From Flavobacteriia bacterium 40-80 (GTDB taxonomy: Bacteria; Bacteroidota; Bacteroidia; Flavobacteriales_D; Crocinitomicaceae), in contig MKVF01000022.1 in NCBI GenBank assembly GCA_001899145.1, forward strand, positions 35,960 to 99,959: a stretch of DNA of 64,000 nt, read 5' to 3'. Below are positions 34,761-43,517 of the stretch, one piece after another. Position 1 is the first letter of the stretch; each line of letters opens with the position of its first letter. The translations under genes were made by a program, and so were the position numbers. The notes below the pieces were generated by a model. It was not told the DNA's origin and made no database searches. It saw only the letters and a list, made by a program, of their open reading frames with translations.

Positions 34761-34806
34761 AAAAATAACGGCTGCAAAGTAAAACTTCCACAGCCGTTAT
34801 TTTTTT
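34761..34806 (-). terminator. Terminator hairpin of tRNA-Leu
   Basis: AAAAATAACGGCTG (34761-34774) pairs with CAGCCGTTATTTTT (34791-34804), a perfect 14-bp stem, directly 3' of the tRNA on the minus strand and ending in a T-rich tract in both directions. A further direct copy of the left arm occurs at 34701-34714. Confidence 0.75.
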
Positions 34807-34808
34807 GG

Positions 34809-34890
34809 TACCCGAGGCCGGAATCGAACCGGCACTCCCGAAAGAACAGGATTTTGAATCCAGCGCGTCTACCAGTTCCGCCACTCGGGC
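34809..34890 (-). tRNA. tRNA-Leu (anticodon CAA)
   Basis: 82 nt. On the minus strand the acceptor arm GCCCGAG pairs with CTCGGGT (one G-U), the D arm has TGGCGGAACTGGTAGAC, the anticodon loop TTCAAAA gives CAA, a long variable arm follows as expected for class II tRNA, and the T arm GCCGG-TTCGATT-CCGGC is canonical. CCA is not encoded. Confidence 0.96.
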
Positions 34891-35063
34891 ATTAAATCGG
34901 ACTGCGAAGATAAAATATTTTTTAATATTTAGAAAACAGAGAAACATTTTTTTTCGGTAAGTCAGGCACAGGTTTTTCACAAAAACAGTTCTATAGTGTA
35001 TTTTCATGATTTTATGGCAGATTTCCCTAAAACGTTTATTTTTACCGAAACGAAAAATAAAAC

Positions 35064-36410
35064 ATGAGATTATTATACTTTATTCTTTATGCTATTCTTC
35101 CTTACACGCTGAAGATTTATTACCCCAAAAAGAAAATAACAAATAATCCAAAAAAGTATTTAGGCAGAACAATTTACGTGAGCAATCATGCGGCTTCTTT
35201 TATGGATCCGCTGGTGATTGCCTCCCAGACGCGGCCAATCGTGTTCTTTATGACCCGCGCGGATATTTTTACACCATTGATGAAGCCTATACTTTGGGCG
35301 GCGCACATGCTTCCGATTTTTCGTCAGCATGACGGAGGAGATACGAAAGGAAAAAACAAGGAGGTATTTCAGAAATGCGCCAGAGTATTGAAATACGGGC
35401 GGAACCTTTTGATCTTTGGGGAAGGTTTTACGGATGATGTATTTGTCAGACGACTGAAACCACTGAAAAAAGGAGCACCGAGAATCGGATTTGACACTCT
35501 GGAATCCATCGGCTGGTCTAAAAAAATCTATATTGCTACTGTTGGAATTAACTATGGAGATCCGAACGTAATTGGTTCAGAGATGATTATAAGTAACGGA
35601 TCTCATATTTGCCTGAACGATTACAAAGAAGAATATCTGGCAAACCCGAATAAGGTGGTAACACAAATTATGAACCTGCTGGAGAAAGACCTGCAAAATC
35701 AGCTGACACACGTAGAAGAATATGACTGGGCGTTCTTTCACGAGCACGTGACGAGAATGAAACGCATAGGGATCGATCCTTTTGATAAAGATACTTCTGT
35801 TCCGTTGCTGCAGCGCTGGGAAAATTCCAAAAGCTTTGCTAAATGGATCAATGAGCAGGATTTGGACGATGAAGAGCTTCTTGCCCTGAAAAAAGACCTG
35901 AACAGCTATTTTTCACTATTGAAAAAACTGCGCATTACCGATACGGTTGTCTACGAAGAAGCTGAAAACAAACAGAATATCGGCCTTAAATGGCTGAAAA
36001 TTATCCTGTTGCTGCCCTTTTCTGTTTTGGGAGTTATTCATAATTATCTTCCCTATAAGCTGATAAAGAGCTTTGTTGAGAAATCGTTTAAGCGGAGAGT
36101 GTTCTGGGCTTCCGTAAAAATGCTGCTGGGAGTTATTGCTATCGGTCTTTGGAATATTCCGCTGGTAATGCTCATGCACTATTTTATAATCAAGCCCTTG
36201 TGTGTTGGTTTTGAAAATTATGCCTGGGCGGTTTCCCTCGCTTATTACAGTATTGTTCCGTGGTTTGGAGTCTGCGCTTATTACAGCAGAAGATGGTATG
36301 AGAATATCCAGCAACATAAAAAGCTGAAAAAGCAACTTTCCGGTTTGGCGGAAAGGAGAAAGTTTTTGCTGGAGAGAATAAACCGCTTAAGTTTTTTTAC
36401 AACAAAATAA
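35064..36410 (+). CDS. Membrane lysophospholipid/glycerolipid acyltransferase (PlsC-like)
   Basis: 448 residues. The acyltransferase block I motif is NHAASFMDP (catalytic His and Asp), followed by block III-like FGEGFTDD. A helical middle region (about 225-310) separates the catalytic domain from three membrane helices at the C terminus (about 312-335, 348-380, 392-413). It transfers acyl chains to glycerol-3-phosphate or lysophosphatidate at the inner membrane; which one is not clear. The long C-terminal membrane region is unlike classic PlsC (about 240 residues) but common in Bacteroidota. Confidence 0.85.
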   Translation: MRLLYFILYAILPYTLKIYYPKKKITNNPKKYLGRTIYVSNHAASFMDPLVIASQTRPIVFFMTRADIFTPLMKPILWAAHMLPIFRQHDGGDTKGKNKEVFQKCARVLKYGRNLLIFGEGFTDDVFVRRLKPLKKGAPRIGFDTLESIGWSKKIYIATVGINYGDPNVIGSEMIISNGSHICLNDYKEEYLANPNKVVTQIMNLLEKDLQNQLTHVEEYDWAFFHEHVTRMKRIGIDPFDKDTSVPLLQRWENSKSFAKWINEQDLDDEELLALKKDLNSYFSLLKKLRITDTVVYEEAENKQNIGLKWLKIILLLPFSVLGVIHNYLPYKLIKSFVEKSFKRRVFWASVKMLLGVIAIGLWNIPLVMLMHYFIIKPLCVGFENYAWAVSLAYYSIVPWFGVCAYYSRRWYENIQQHKKLKKQLSGLAERRKFLLERINRLSFFTTK

Positions 36411-36443
36411 TTGGATAAAAGTTAACATAAAATAATATCTTTA
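36411..36443 (+). promoter_or_regulatory. Promoter of the TPR/PorE-like operon
   Basis: TTG (36411-36413), a 22-bp spacer and TATCTTTA (36436-36443), one mismatch from TAnnTTTG, lie 26 bp upstream of the TPR gene. Confidence 0.5.
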
Positions 36444-36469
36444 TCGAACGAATCAATAATTCCCTTTCT

Positions 36470-37564
36470 ATGAGAAAAACCTTTTTTCTTGTTTGCTTTT
36501 CTCTGTTGCTGTACAGCAATGGAGCTAAAGGACAAAACTCAGAAGTAAAAGTACTTACTGCTGAGGAGCTGGAAGAGCTGAGAAATCAACAACTACCCGC
36601 AGAAGCAGAAAGAGCATATAATGAAGGAGCATCTGCTTTCATCTCTAAAAACTATCAGGAAGCAATTACCAAATTTAATGAAGCGATCGAGCGGTATCCC
36701 TCTTTTACAAGAGCCTATTTAAGCCGTGGAATGAGCTATGCAGGCCTGAAAAGCAAAGAAAACGCGTTTAAAGATTTTGATAAGGTGCTGGAATTAGACG
36801 CTACAAATAGCCTTGCTAATTACGAAAAAGCACTGATCTATTTTCAGGACCAGAATTATCAGAAAGCGATCGAAGAGCTGAATGTTGCTATTTCGAAAAA
36901 TGATATTGAATTGAAATACCACTATCAGCGGGCGATGGCTTATTTCCAGCTGGAAGATTACCAGAAAGCGATTGCTGATCTGGACAGAGTTATCGGGATC
37001 AATCCTGACTTTGCTTATGCTTACAACGACAAAGGAAGCATTTACAAGGAGCTTGGAGAAATGGATAAAGCGGTTGAGAACTATAAGCTGGCGGTAAGCA
37101 AGGATGCAACATCTAAAATCGCTTACAACAATCTTGGTGCCGCATACAGAAAACAAGGGAAATTTGATCTGGCTATCGAAGCGTTCACCAATGCCATCAA
37201 AATAGATAAAGATTTCTACATTGCCTACAACAACCGCGGATATGCAAAGCTTGAAAAAGGAGATTACAACGGAGCAATTGCGGATTTTGATGAGGTTACC
37301 AGATTGAAGCACGATTACGCATTTGCCTATAACAACAAAGCTTCGGTTTATATCAAGCTTGAAAAATGGGAAGAAGCAGTAAAAGAATGCGACAAAGCGT
37401 TGAAATTCAATCCCGATTACGGTTATGCTTACTATAACAGAGGAATTGCCAATGAAATGCTACACCAGGAAGAAAAATCCTGTGAAGACTGGGCAAAAGC
37501 GGCTGAATTAGGCGTGGAAATTGCAAATTCCTACTATTCTAACAGTGAATGTAATAACTTTTAA
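36470..37564 (+). CDS. Exported tetratricopeptide-repeat protein
   Basis: 364 residues. A signal peptide (ending GAKGQ near 22) is followed by about eight or nine consecutive 34-residue TPR units (for example YQEAITKFNEAIERYPSFTR and YQKAIADLDRVIGINPDFAY). TPR arrays are protein-binding scaffolds. The gene is 12 bp upstream of the PorE-like OmpA gene and should be co-transcribed, so it may act with it in the periplasm near the outer membrane or the T9SS. That role is inferred from position. Confidence 0.88.
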   Translation: MRKTFFLVCFSLLLYSNGAKGQNSEVKVLTAEELEELRNQQLPAEAERAYNEGASAFISKNYQEAITKFNEAIERYPSFTRAYLSRGMSYAGLKSKENAFKDFDKVLELDATNSLANYEKALIYFQDQNYQKAIEELNVAISKNDIELKYHYQRAMAYFQLEDYQKAIADLDRVIGINPDFAYAYNDKGSIYKELGEMDKAVENYKLAVSKDATSKIAYNNLGAAYRKQGKFDLAIEAFTNAIKIDKDFYIAYNNRGYAKLEKGDYNGAIADFDEVTRLKHDYAFAYNNKASVYIKLEKWEEAVKECDKALKFNPDYGYAYYNRGIANEMLHQEEKSCEDWAKAAELGVEIANSYYSNSECNNF

Positions 37565-37576
37565 CCGGGAACTATT

Positions 37577-39694
37577 ATGAAAAATATTATACGCTTACTA
37601 TTTGTTTCATTTTTGACAACAAGTGTTTTCGCTCAGACGGATACACCTTTTGACAAGTCCGTTTTTAAAGAACAGAAAGACCAGCTGAAAGAAGCGGTGA
37701 AAAATATTTCCGAAGGAGATAAATATTTTTACGGAGAACCTTTCTCTGACTACAAGCAGGCGCTTCCATACTATGAAAAAGCTTATGCGTTCAATCCGAA
37801 TAATGCCGAGCTGAACTTTAAAGTGGGGATCTGTTACCTGAATACGAATTTCCGTACGAAATCGCTGGATTATTTTTCCAAGGCGCAAAAGCTGAACCCT
37901 TCCGTTTCAGCAGATATCAAATATTATTTGGGGCAAAGCAGCCAGCTGAACAGTAAATGGGATGAAGCATTAAAATATTATAATGAATATCTTTCAGATA
38001 ATCAATCTAATAAAAATGCGAATTCCTCGCTGATGGAAAATGCGAGAAAGCGCATTACGGAATGTAATTCAGGAAAAGCCCTTCAGAAAAAACCGGCACG
38101 GGTATTTATTGATAATCTTGGTGGAAATATCAACTCCGAATATCCGGAGTACAGTATGATTATGAATGCGGACGGTTCGGAAATTTACTTTACGACCAGG
38201 AGAAATACAACAACAGGAGGAGGCGTTGATGAGGTGAACGGAGGTTATTTCGAAGATATCTTTTATGCGAAAAAAGACGGAAAAAAATGGACTCCGGCAG
38301 CAAATCTGGGCGCACCGATCAACACAGACGGACACGATGCTACAGTTGCACTTAGTCCTGACGGTCAGAAAATGCTGGTATATATTGATGATAAAGGAAA
38401 TGGAAATATTTACGAAAGTATCCGAACCGGAAATACCTGGAGTAAACCTAAAAAACTGGATGATATAATTTCCTCTCCGTTCCACGAGTCATCAGCATGT
38501 TATAGTGTTGATGGAAAAAGATTGTATTTTATTTCCAACCGCCCTAAAGACGGAAGTAAAAAAGGAGCAGGAGGTGACAGAGATATCTATTATGTGACCT
38601 GGAATGCAGAAAAAAGCAAATGGGATAATTTAGTGCGTCTTCCGGATAATATTAATTCCCAATACGATGAAGACGGAATCTTTGTTCACCCGGATGGAAA
38701 AACACTTTATTTCTCTTCTAAAGGGCATAACTCCATGGGAGGATACGATATCTTCTACACCGTTCTGGATGAAAAAGGGAACTTTTCAAACCCTGTAAAT
38801 ATTGGATGGCCTGTAAACACGCCGGACGATGATATTTTCTTCACCATGACAGCCAGCGGACGTTTCGGCTATATGACCTCTTTCCGTGAAAAAGGATTCG
38901 GTGAAAAAGACTTGTATAAAGTTACGTTCCTTGGAGAACCCAAACAGCCGTTACTGAATACGGAAGACATTCTTCTGGCAGGACTGGATGTTATCAAACA
39001 GGAAAAAACAATTGAGCCTATCGTGAAAAATGACCGCGGAGAGCTGGCCTTATTGAAAGGAACGATCTATGATGATAAAACCAAGAAACCGCTTTACGCG
39101 AAGATTGAGCTTTACGATAACGTTACCGGTGCTTTGCTGGCAGAGTTTGAATCGGATAAGGAAAACGGACGTTACATGTTATCCCTTCCGGCTGGTAAAA
39201 ACTACGGTATTGCGGTGAAAGCGGACGGATATCTTTTCCATTCGGAGAACTTTGACATTCCTAAAGGCGCGGATTACACGGAATACAACAAAGATGTGTA
39301 CATGAAGAAAATCGAAGTAGGAGAGGTGATCGTCCTGAAAAACATTTTCTATGATTTAGGAAAACACACACTTCGCCCGGAATCAAAATCAGAGCTGGAT
39401 CGTCTGATTAAGCTGATGAATGACAATCCTACCTTGAAAATTCAGATCTCCGGACACACGGATTCACGTGGCTCGGATCAGTCCAACAAAGAGCTCTCTT
39501 TGAACCGTGCGAAAGAAGTGGTGAATTACCTTGTAAATGCCGGAATAGCAGCAGCTAGGCTGAAGTATGAAGGCTACGGAGAAGAGCAGCTAATCTATTC
39601 TGATGCGGATATTGCGAAATTGAAAACAACAAAAGAAAAAGAAGCAGCTCACCAGGAAAACCGGAGAACAGAGTTCAAGATCCTTTCGAAATAA
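37577..39694 (+). CDS. PorE-like outer-membrane/peptidoglycan-binding protein (TPR-PD40-CRD-OmpA)
   Basis: 705 residues. Signal peptide (ending SVFAQ), TPR region (about 30-165), WD40-like PD40 beta-propeller segments (about 195-450: SPDGQKMLVY, SVDGKRLYFISNRP, HPDGKTLYFSSKGH), a carboxypeptidase-regulatory-like domain (about 485-575: LKGTIYDDKTKKPLYAKIEL) and an OmpA peptidoglycan-binding domain (about 590-705, with ISGHTDSRGSD and NRAKEVVNYLV). This order matches PorE, a type IX secretion component tied to peptidoglycan. Paralogues with the same order also follow PorP/SprF genes, so orthology is probable rather than certain. Confidence 0.85.
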   Translation: MKNIIRLLFVSFLTTSVFAQTDTPFDKSVFKEQKDQLKEAVKNISEGDKYFYGEPFSDYKQALPYYEKAYAFNPNNAELNFKVGICYLNTNFRTKSLDYFSKAQKLNPSVSADIKYYLGQSSQLNSKWDEALKYYNEYLSDNQSNKNANSSLMENARKRITECNSGKALQKKPARVFIDNLGGNINSEYPEYSMIMNADGSEIYFTTRRNTTTGGGVDEVNGGYFEDIFYAKKDGKKWTPAANLGAPINTDGHDATVALSPDGQKMLVYIDDKGNGNIYESIRTGNTWSKPKKLDDIISSPFHESSACYSVDGKRLYFISNRPKDGSKKGAGGDRDIYYVTWNAEKSKWDNLVRLPDNINSQYDEDGIFVHPDGKTLYFSSKGHNSMGGYDIFYTVLDEKGNFSNPVNIGWPVNTPDDDIFFTMTASGRFGYMTSFREKGFGEKDLYKVTFLGEPKQPLLNTEDILLAGLDVIKQEKTIEPIVKNDRGELALLKGTIYDDKTKKPLYAKIELYDNVTGALLAEFESDKENGRYMLSLPAGKNYGIAVKADGYLFHSENFDIPKGADYTEYNKDVYMKKIEVGEVIVLKNIFYDLGKHTLRPESKSELDRLIKLMNDNPTLKIQISGHTDSRGSDQSNKELSLNRAKEVVNYLVNAGIAAARLKYEGYGEEQLIYSDADIAKLKTTKEKEAAHQENRRTEFKILSK

Positions 39695-39716
39695 TCTCTA
39701 AAGAGAACAGAAAATA

Positions 39717-39746
39717 AAAACTCCGTGCAGATGCACGGAGTTTTTT
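39717..39746 (+). terminator. Intrinsic terminator between the PorE-like gene and cysS
   Basis: AAAACTCCGTGCA (39717-39729) pairs with TGCACGGAGTTTT (39732-39744) around a 2-base loop, with further Ts. It has A and T tracts on both sides and may work in both directions for the two convergent genes. Confidence 0.8.
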
Positions 39747-39791
39747 CGTTTATGAAGAATTTTTCTTTGAAGTATTGGCTTAAAGGGATAA

Positions 39792-41249
39792 TTACGACCA
39801 AGAAGCTCCGTCTTTTGAGTCCTTGATAGTAATTCCGATCTGTGAAAGATAATCCCGTATCTTGTCAGACGTTGCAAAATCCTTATTCGCACGAGCATCC
39901 TGTCTCAGGTCAATAACCAGGTCCATTACTCCGTTCAGCTTGCTGTTGTCCTGATCTTCTTTAAACTGCAATCCCATTACATCGAAAATAAACGCTTTCA
40001 TAGCGCCGATCAGCGACTCTTTGTCTTTTTCTGAAATGCCTGCTTTTTTGTCGTTAATGGAATTGATATATTTTACCGCTTCAAATAAGCGAGCCACCAG
40101 AACAGGAGAGTTGAAATCATCGTTCATGGCTTCATAGAAGCCCGCTATAAGCGTTTCTGTGTTTTCTGTTGATGTTAGTGCCGCAGGAAGGCTCTGAAGC
40201 GTTTTAAACGCTTCCATTAAGCGGTCAAAACCTTTTTCGGCTGCGTTTAAAGCTTCGCTTGTAAAATCCAGCGTGCTTGAATAATGCGCCTGCATCATGA
40301 AGAAACGCACAACCATCGGATGATATGCCTTGTCTAACTCCAGATTTTCTCCGGAAAACAGCTCGTTCGGAAGAACGACATTTCCCGCGGACTTGGACAT
40401 TTTACGCCCGTTCAACGTCAGCATGTTTCCGTGCATCCAGTAGTTAACCGGAGATTTCCCGTTTGCAGAGCAACCCTGTGCAATTTCACACTCATGGTGT
40501 GGAAATTTCAGATCCATCCCGCCGCCGTGAATATCGAATTGTTCTCCTAAATATTTTGTGCTCATTGCCGAACATTCCAGGTGCCATCCTGGAAAGCCGA
40601 TTCCCCACGGAGAAGCCCATTTCATAATGTGCTCCGGAGAAGCATTTTTCCACAGTGCAAAATCCAGCGGACTTCGTTTTTCTTCCTGTCCGTCCAGGTC
40701 GCGTGTCCCGGCGATTAATTCTTCTACTTTTCTTCCTGAAAGCTCTCCGTAAGGAAATGATTCATTGTATTTGTTCACATCAAAATAAACAGAACCGTTG
40801 ATCTCGTAAGCATATCCGTTATCAATGATCTTTCTGATCATTTCGATCTGCTCGATGATGTGTCCTGTCGCTGTAGGCTCGATGCTCGGAGGAAGCGTAT
40901 TGAACTTTCTTAAAACATCATGGAAATCAAGCGTGTATTTTTGCACGATCTCCATAGGCTCCAGCTGTTCCAGCTTCGCTTTTTTAGCGATTTTATCTTC
41001 CCCTTCGTCCGCATCGTTTTCCAGGTGCCCGACATCCGTGATATTGCGGACATAGCGGACTTTGTAGCCCAGATGCAATAAATACCTGTAAACTAAATCA
41101 AAAGAAACAAATGTACGGCAGTTTCCCAGATGAACGTAATTGTAAACCGTCGGTCCGCAGGCATACATCCCGACAAATCCTTTGTGGATAGGTTTAAATT
41201 CTTCCTTTTTTCCGCTCAAACTGTTCTGTATGTACAACGCTTGTTTCAT
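39792..41249 (-). CDS. cysS: Cysteinyl-tRNA synthetase
   Basis: 485 residues, class I. The zinc Cys in YACGPTVYN, the HIGH-type motif VHLGNCRTF, the zinc-site segment [20 protein letters not shown] and the KMSKS loop ([10 protein letters not shown]) are all present. A DALR-type helical anticodon-binding region forms the C terminus. It charges tRNA-Cys; the tRNA-Cys gene at 11.4 kb is in the same window but not linked. It converges with the PorE-like gene. Confidence 0.97.
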   Translation of the reverse strand: MKQALYIQNSLSGKKEEFKPIHKGFVGMYACGPTVYNYVHLGNCRTFVSFDLVYRYLLHLGYKVRYVRNITDVGHLENDADEGEDKIAKKAKLEQLEPMEIVQKYTLDFHDVLRKFNTLPPSIEPTATGHIIEQIEMIRKIIDNGYAYEINGSVYFDVNKYNESFPYGELSGRKVEELIAGTRDLDGQEEKRSPLDFALWKNASPEHIMKWASPWGIGFPGWHLECSAMSTKYLGEQFDIHGGGMDLKFPHHECEIAQGCSANGKSPVNYWMHGNMLTLNGRKMSKSAGNVVLPNELFSGENLELDKAYHPMVVRFFMMQAHYSSTLDFTSEALNAAEKGFDRLMEAFKTLQSLPAALTSTENTETLIAGFYEAMNDDFNSPVLVARLFEAVKYINSINDKKAGISEKDKESLIGAMKAFIFDVMGLQFKEDQDNSKLNGVMDLVIDLRQDARANKDFATSDKIRDYLSQIGITIKDSKDGASWS

Positions 41250-41289
41250 AGTGTTTCTTTAATCTTCGCAAAGATACATTTTTTACTAA

Positions 41290-41324
41290 ATTTTCAGCAG
41301 GCGTTTTAAATGCCTGCTGAAAAT
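41290..41324 (-). terminator. Hairpin downstream of the dut-envC operon
   Basis: ATTTTCAGCAGGC (41290-41302) and GCCTGCTGAAAAT (41312-41324) form a perfect 13-bp stem with a 9-base loop. The T tract on the minus strand is weak, so termination may need a factor. Confidence 0.5.
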
Positions 41325-41383
41325 CAAATCTCTCAAAGTGTTTGTTTTATGCTATCTCTGATATCCTTGCTCTTGCTCAGTAA

Positions 41384-42703
41384 TTACCTGGCAATCCATA
41401 AGCCGGGATTTTGCTTCACGACTTCCGTACCGACGATCTGGTGAATTTCAAAATGCAGGATCGAAACGTTCTCGCTTTCTACCGGCAACAGGCTTCCGAT
41501 CGCTTGTTTTGTAGATACTTTTGACCCTGTTGAGACAAACGTTTCCTGCAGGTTACAATAAACCGTTCGGTAATTCCCGTGCTTGATAATAACGATCTTT
41601 CCGACGCCTGGCATCGAAAAAATACTGGTAACTTCTCCTTCAAAAACCGCTCTTACCTGTGCGTTTTTGCTTGTGGAAATATCAATACCATTATTGTTTG
41701 TGAATACATCTTTCAGGAAAGGATGCGCCTGTCTTCCGAATGAGCCGGTGACAGCTCCGGATGCGACAGGCATCGGAAGGCGCCCTTTGTTGGATTCAAA
41801 ACCTTTGTTCAGCTCCAGGTCTTTAGAGCTGGTAAATACCGGTGATGTTTTTGTTGCAGTGGAACCGCTTCCGGTTGTGGTTGTGGTTGTTTTGTCTCCG
41901 CTTGCTGTCGGAGTTGTTTTTGTTGCAGCGGCTTTTTTAGCTTCCTCTTCACGTCTTCTTCGTTCTTCTTCCGCTATTTCTTTTTTGATCGCCTCGCTTA
42001 TTTTTCGTTGCAGCTCTACACGCTTTCGTTCATCGCTTTTTACTTTCGCTGCAAGGGTGCTTTCTTCTTTTGTCAGCTGTTGTGCCAGTTCCTGAACTTT
42101 GAATTTGTCTTTCTCTATCTCAATTTTCTCCTGTTTTTTTTGCCCCAGCAATTGTTGCTTTTTTACCTTTTCCTCCGTCAGCTCTTTAATCTCCTGTGCG
42201 AGCTTATCCTGGTGCTGGTAAATCAATTCCCGTTGTTTTTGCTGTATTTCTGCGATTTTACGCAAGTATTCGTTCCGTTTAAAAGCTTCATAATACGAAT
42301 GCGCGGAAAAGATGAACATCAGCTTATTGTCATATACTTTATTCTTGTAAACGTAGATCAACAGCTGTTTGTATTGCTCTTTCAGCTTGACGATCTTCGC
42401 TTCCAGCTCCGTGATCTGAGAAGATTTCTGTTCCATTTTTAATTCCGCGGAACGAATCTGCTGATCATAATTAAGCAGGAGTACCTCTCTGCTTTTGACC
42501 TGACTTTCGAGCAACTTTAAATTATTGAGCGTAGCCAGCTTATTGTTAGAGGTTTTCTCTAAAAGCGCTTTGGTCTGTTGGATGTCTTTTTCCAGCTGCT
42601 CCTGCTGTCTGATCAGCTTTTCGCTGTTTTTCTGCTGAGAAAAAAGCAATGGTGCTGACAGCGCGAAGAGGAAAAATACAAAGAGCTTATTTACAACTTT
42701 CAT
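41384..42703 (-). CDS. EnvC-type murein hydrolase activator (coiled coil plus degenerate M23 domain)
   Basis: 439 residues from the ATG at 42703, the start with the signal peptide (KVVNKLFVFFLFALSAPLLF). A long coiled coil (about 25-270) leads to a Thr/Ser/Ala-rich linker (about 275-310) and a C-terminal M23/LytM domain (about 330-439: FGRQAHPF, NNGIDISTSKNAQV, VIIKHGNYRTVYCNL). The usual M23 zinc ligands HxxxD and HxH are not intact (NGIDI lacks the paired His), so it is likely an activator rather than an enzyme, like EnvC, switching on cell-wall amidases at division. It overlaps the DUF4292 gene by 17 bp. Confidence 0.88.
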   Translation of the reverse strand: MKVVNKLFVFFLFALSAPLLFSQQKNSEKLIRQQEQLEKDIQQTKALLEKTSNNKLATLNNLKLLESQVKSREVLLLNYDQQIRSAELKMEQKSSQITELEAKIVKLKEQYKQLLIYVYKNKVYDNKLMFIFSAHSYYEAFKRNEYLRKIAEIQQKQRELIYQHQDKLAQEIKELTEEKVKKQQLLGQKKQEKIEIEKDKFKVQELAQQLTKEESTLAAKVKSDERKRVELQRKISEAIKKEIAEEERRRREEEAKKAAATKTTPTASGDKTTTTTTGSGSTATKTSPVFTSSKDLELNKGFESNKGRLPMPVASGAVTGSFGRQAHPFLKDVFTNNNGIDISTSKNAQVRAVFEGEVTSIFSMPGVGKIVIIKHGNYRTVYCNLQETFVSTGSKVSTKQAIGSLLPVESENVSILHFEIHQIVGTEVVKQNPGLWIAR

Positions 42704-43517
42704 AGCTTTTCGGGACAGTATAATTAATTTCCTGAACTTGATTAATTTCCAGCTTATCAAACTCTAAAGTGATGTTGATTTCGTTTTTTTCCGTCAGAAT
42801 GCTGATAGAGATCAATTGCGGATAATTGAATGTTTCCGGTTCCGTGGAACGATTGCCGTATTTAACGCTGATCTTTACACGGTCGCCCGGACTGTCGATT
42901 TCTACTTTCTCCAGCGTGTTTCCTTCATTCACCAGGAAATACTTGATGATAATATCGTCTTCCGTGTTATTGTTGACATACAGCTGCTCCGGATTCTTCA
43001 GCTGGCTTTTCCTGTGGGTGGACAGGATATGATAGATGTTGTCCGGCAGCTGAAAGTATTTATTGTCACTTTCAAAAGCTATGGGAAGCCCCAGCAACAG
43101 CTGAATGACATTTTCGTATTCAAACGGATATCCGAAAGATTCTCTGAAATAATCAATGGAGTTTTCGGAATAGCACTTGTCTTTTTTGTTTTGATATTTT
43201 ACGGAGTCCTTTGTGACAATTGAATTGACGATCGGAAGACCGGCAAAAGTAATCAAAGCATTTACAGCGCTGTCTGATTTGATTTTAACGGACGTCTTAA
43301 ACGATAAATCCCTGTTTTTGTCCTTATAATTCGTGGAAGCCTTTCCGTAAAAATAGGTCGGTACGGTCTTGTTTAAGCTGTCCAGCCTTTCAATCAGAAA
43401 CGGAGTTTTGTGCTTTTCCGTTTTTTCTGTGGTTGTTACCTGAACAATTTTAGGTGAACAAGCGACAAAAAGTGATAAAAACCCCGCAATATATAAACCA
43501 TTAATCCACGTCCTCAT
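42687..43517 (-). CDS. DUF4292 family lipoprotein
   Basis: 276 residues from the ATG at 43517, chosen because it begins with a lipoprotein signal (WINGLYIAGFLSLFVAC, lipobox Cys about 20). The remaining sequence is beta-rich and resembles LolB/LolA-like folds, as in DUF4292 (for example SVKIKSDSAVNALITFAGLP). The gene overlaps both neighbours by 17 bp each (TPR gene upstream, envC-like downstream), so its synthesis is probably coupled to both. A role in outer-membrane lipid or lipoprotein handling is plausible but unproven. Confidence 0.85.
   Translation of the reverse strand: MRTWINGLYIAGFLSLFVACSPKIVQVTTTEKTEKHKTPFLIERLDSLNKTVPTYFYGKASTNYKDKNRDLSFKTSVKIKSDSAVNALITFAGLPIVNSIVTKDSVKYQNKKDKCYSENSIDYFRESFGYPFEYENVIQLLLGLPIAFESDNKYFQLPDNIYHILSTHRKSQLKNPEQLYVNNNTEDDIIIKYFLVNEGNTLEKVEIDSPGDRVKISVKYGNRSTEPETFNYPQLISISILTEKNEINITLEFDKLEINQVQEINYTVPKSYESCK

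Noticed and set aside
34617..34895. Plus-strand 92-residue frame across the same tRNA
   Set aside because: It runs through the terminator and the antisense of tRNA-Leu and shows no domain or signal peptide.
34729..35007. Minus-strand reading frame across tRNA-Leu containing VAELVDALDSKSC
   Set aside because: This is the well-known false protein produced by translating tRNA-Leu; the tRNA is complete and the flanks have no coding features.
41583..42095. Plus-strand Val-rich frame inside the EnvC-like gene
   Set aside because: Its composition mirrors the Thr/Ala/Lys-rich linker of the real gene on the other strand; the operon overlaps confirm the minus-strand gene.
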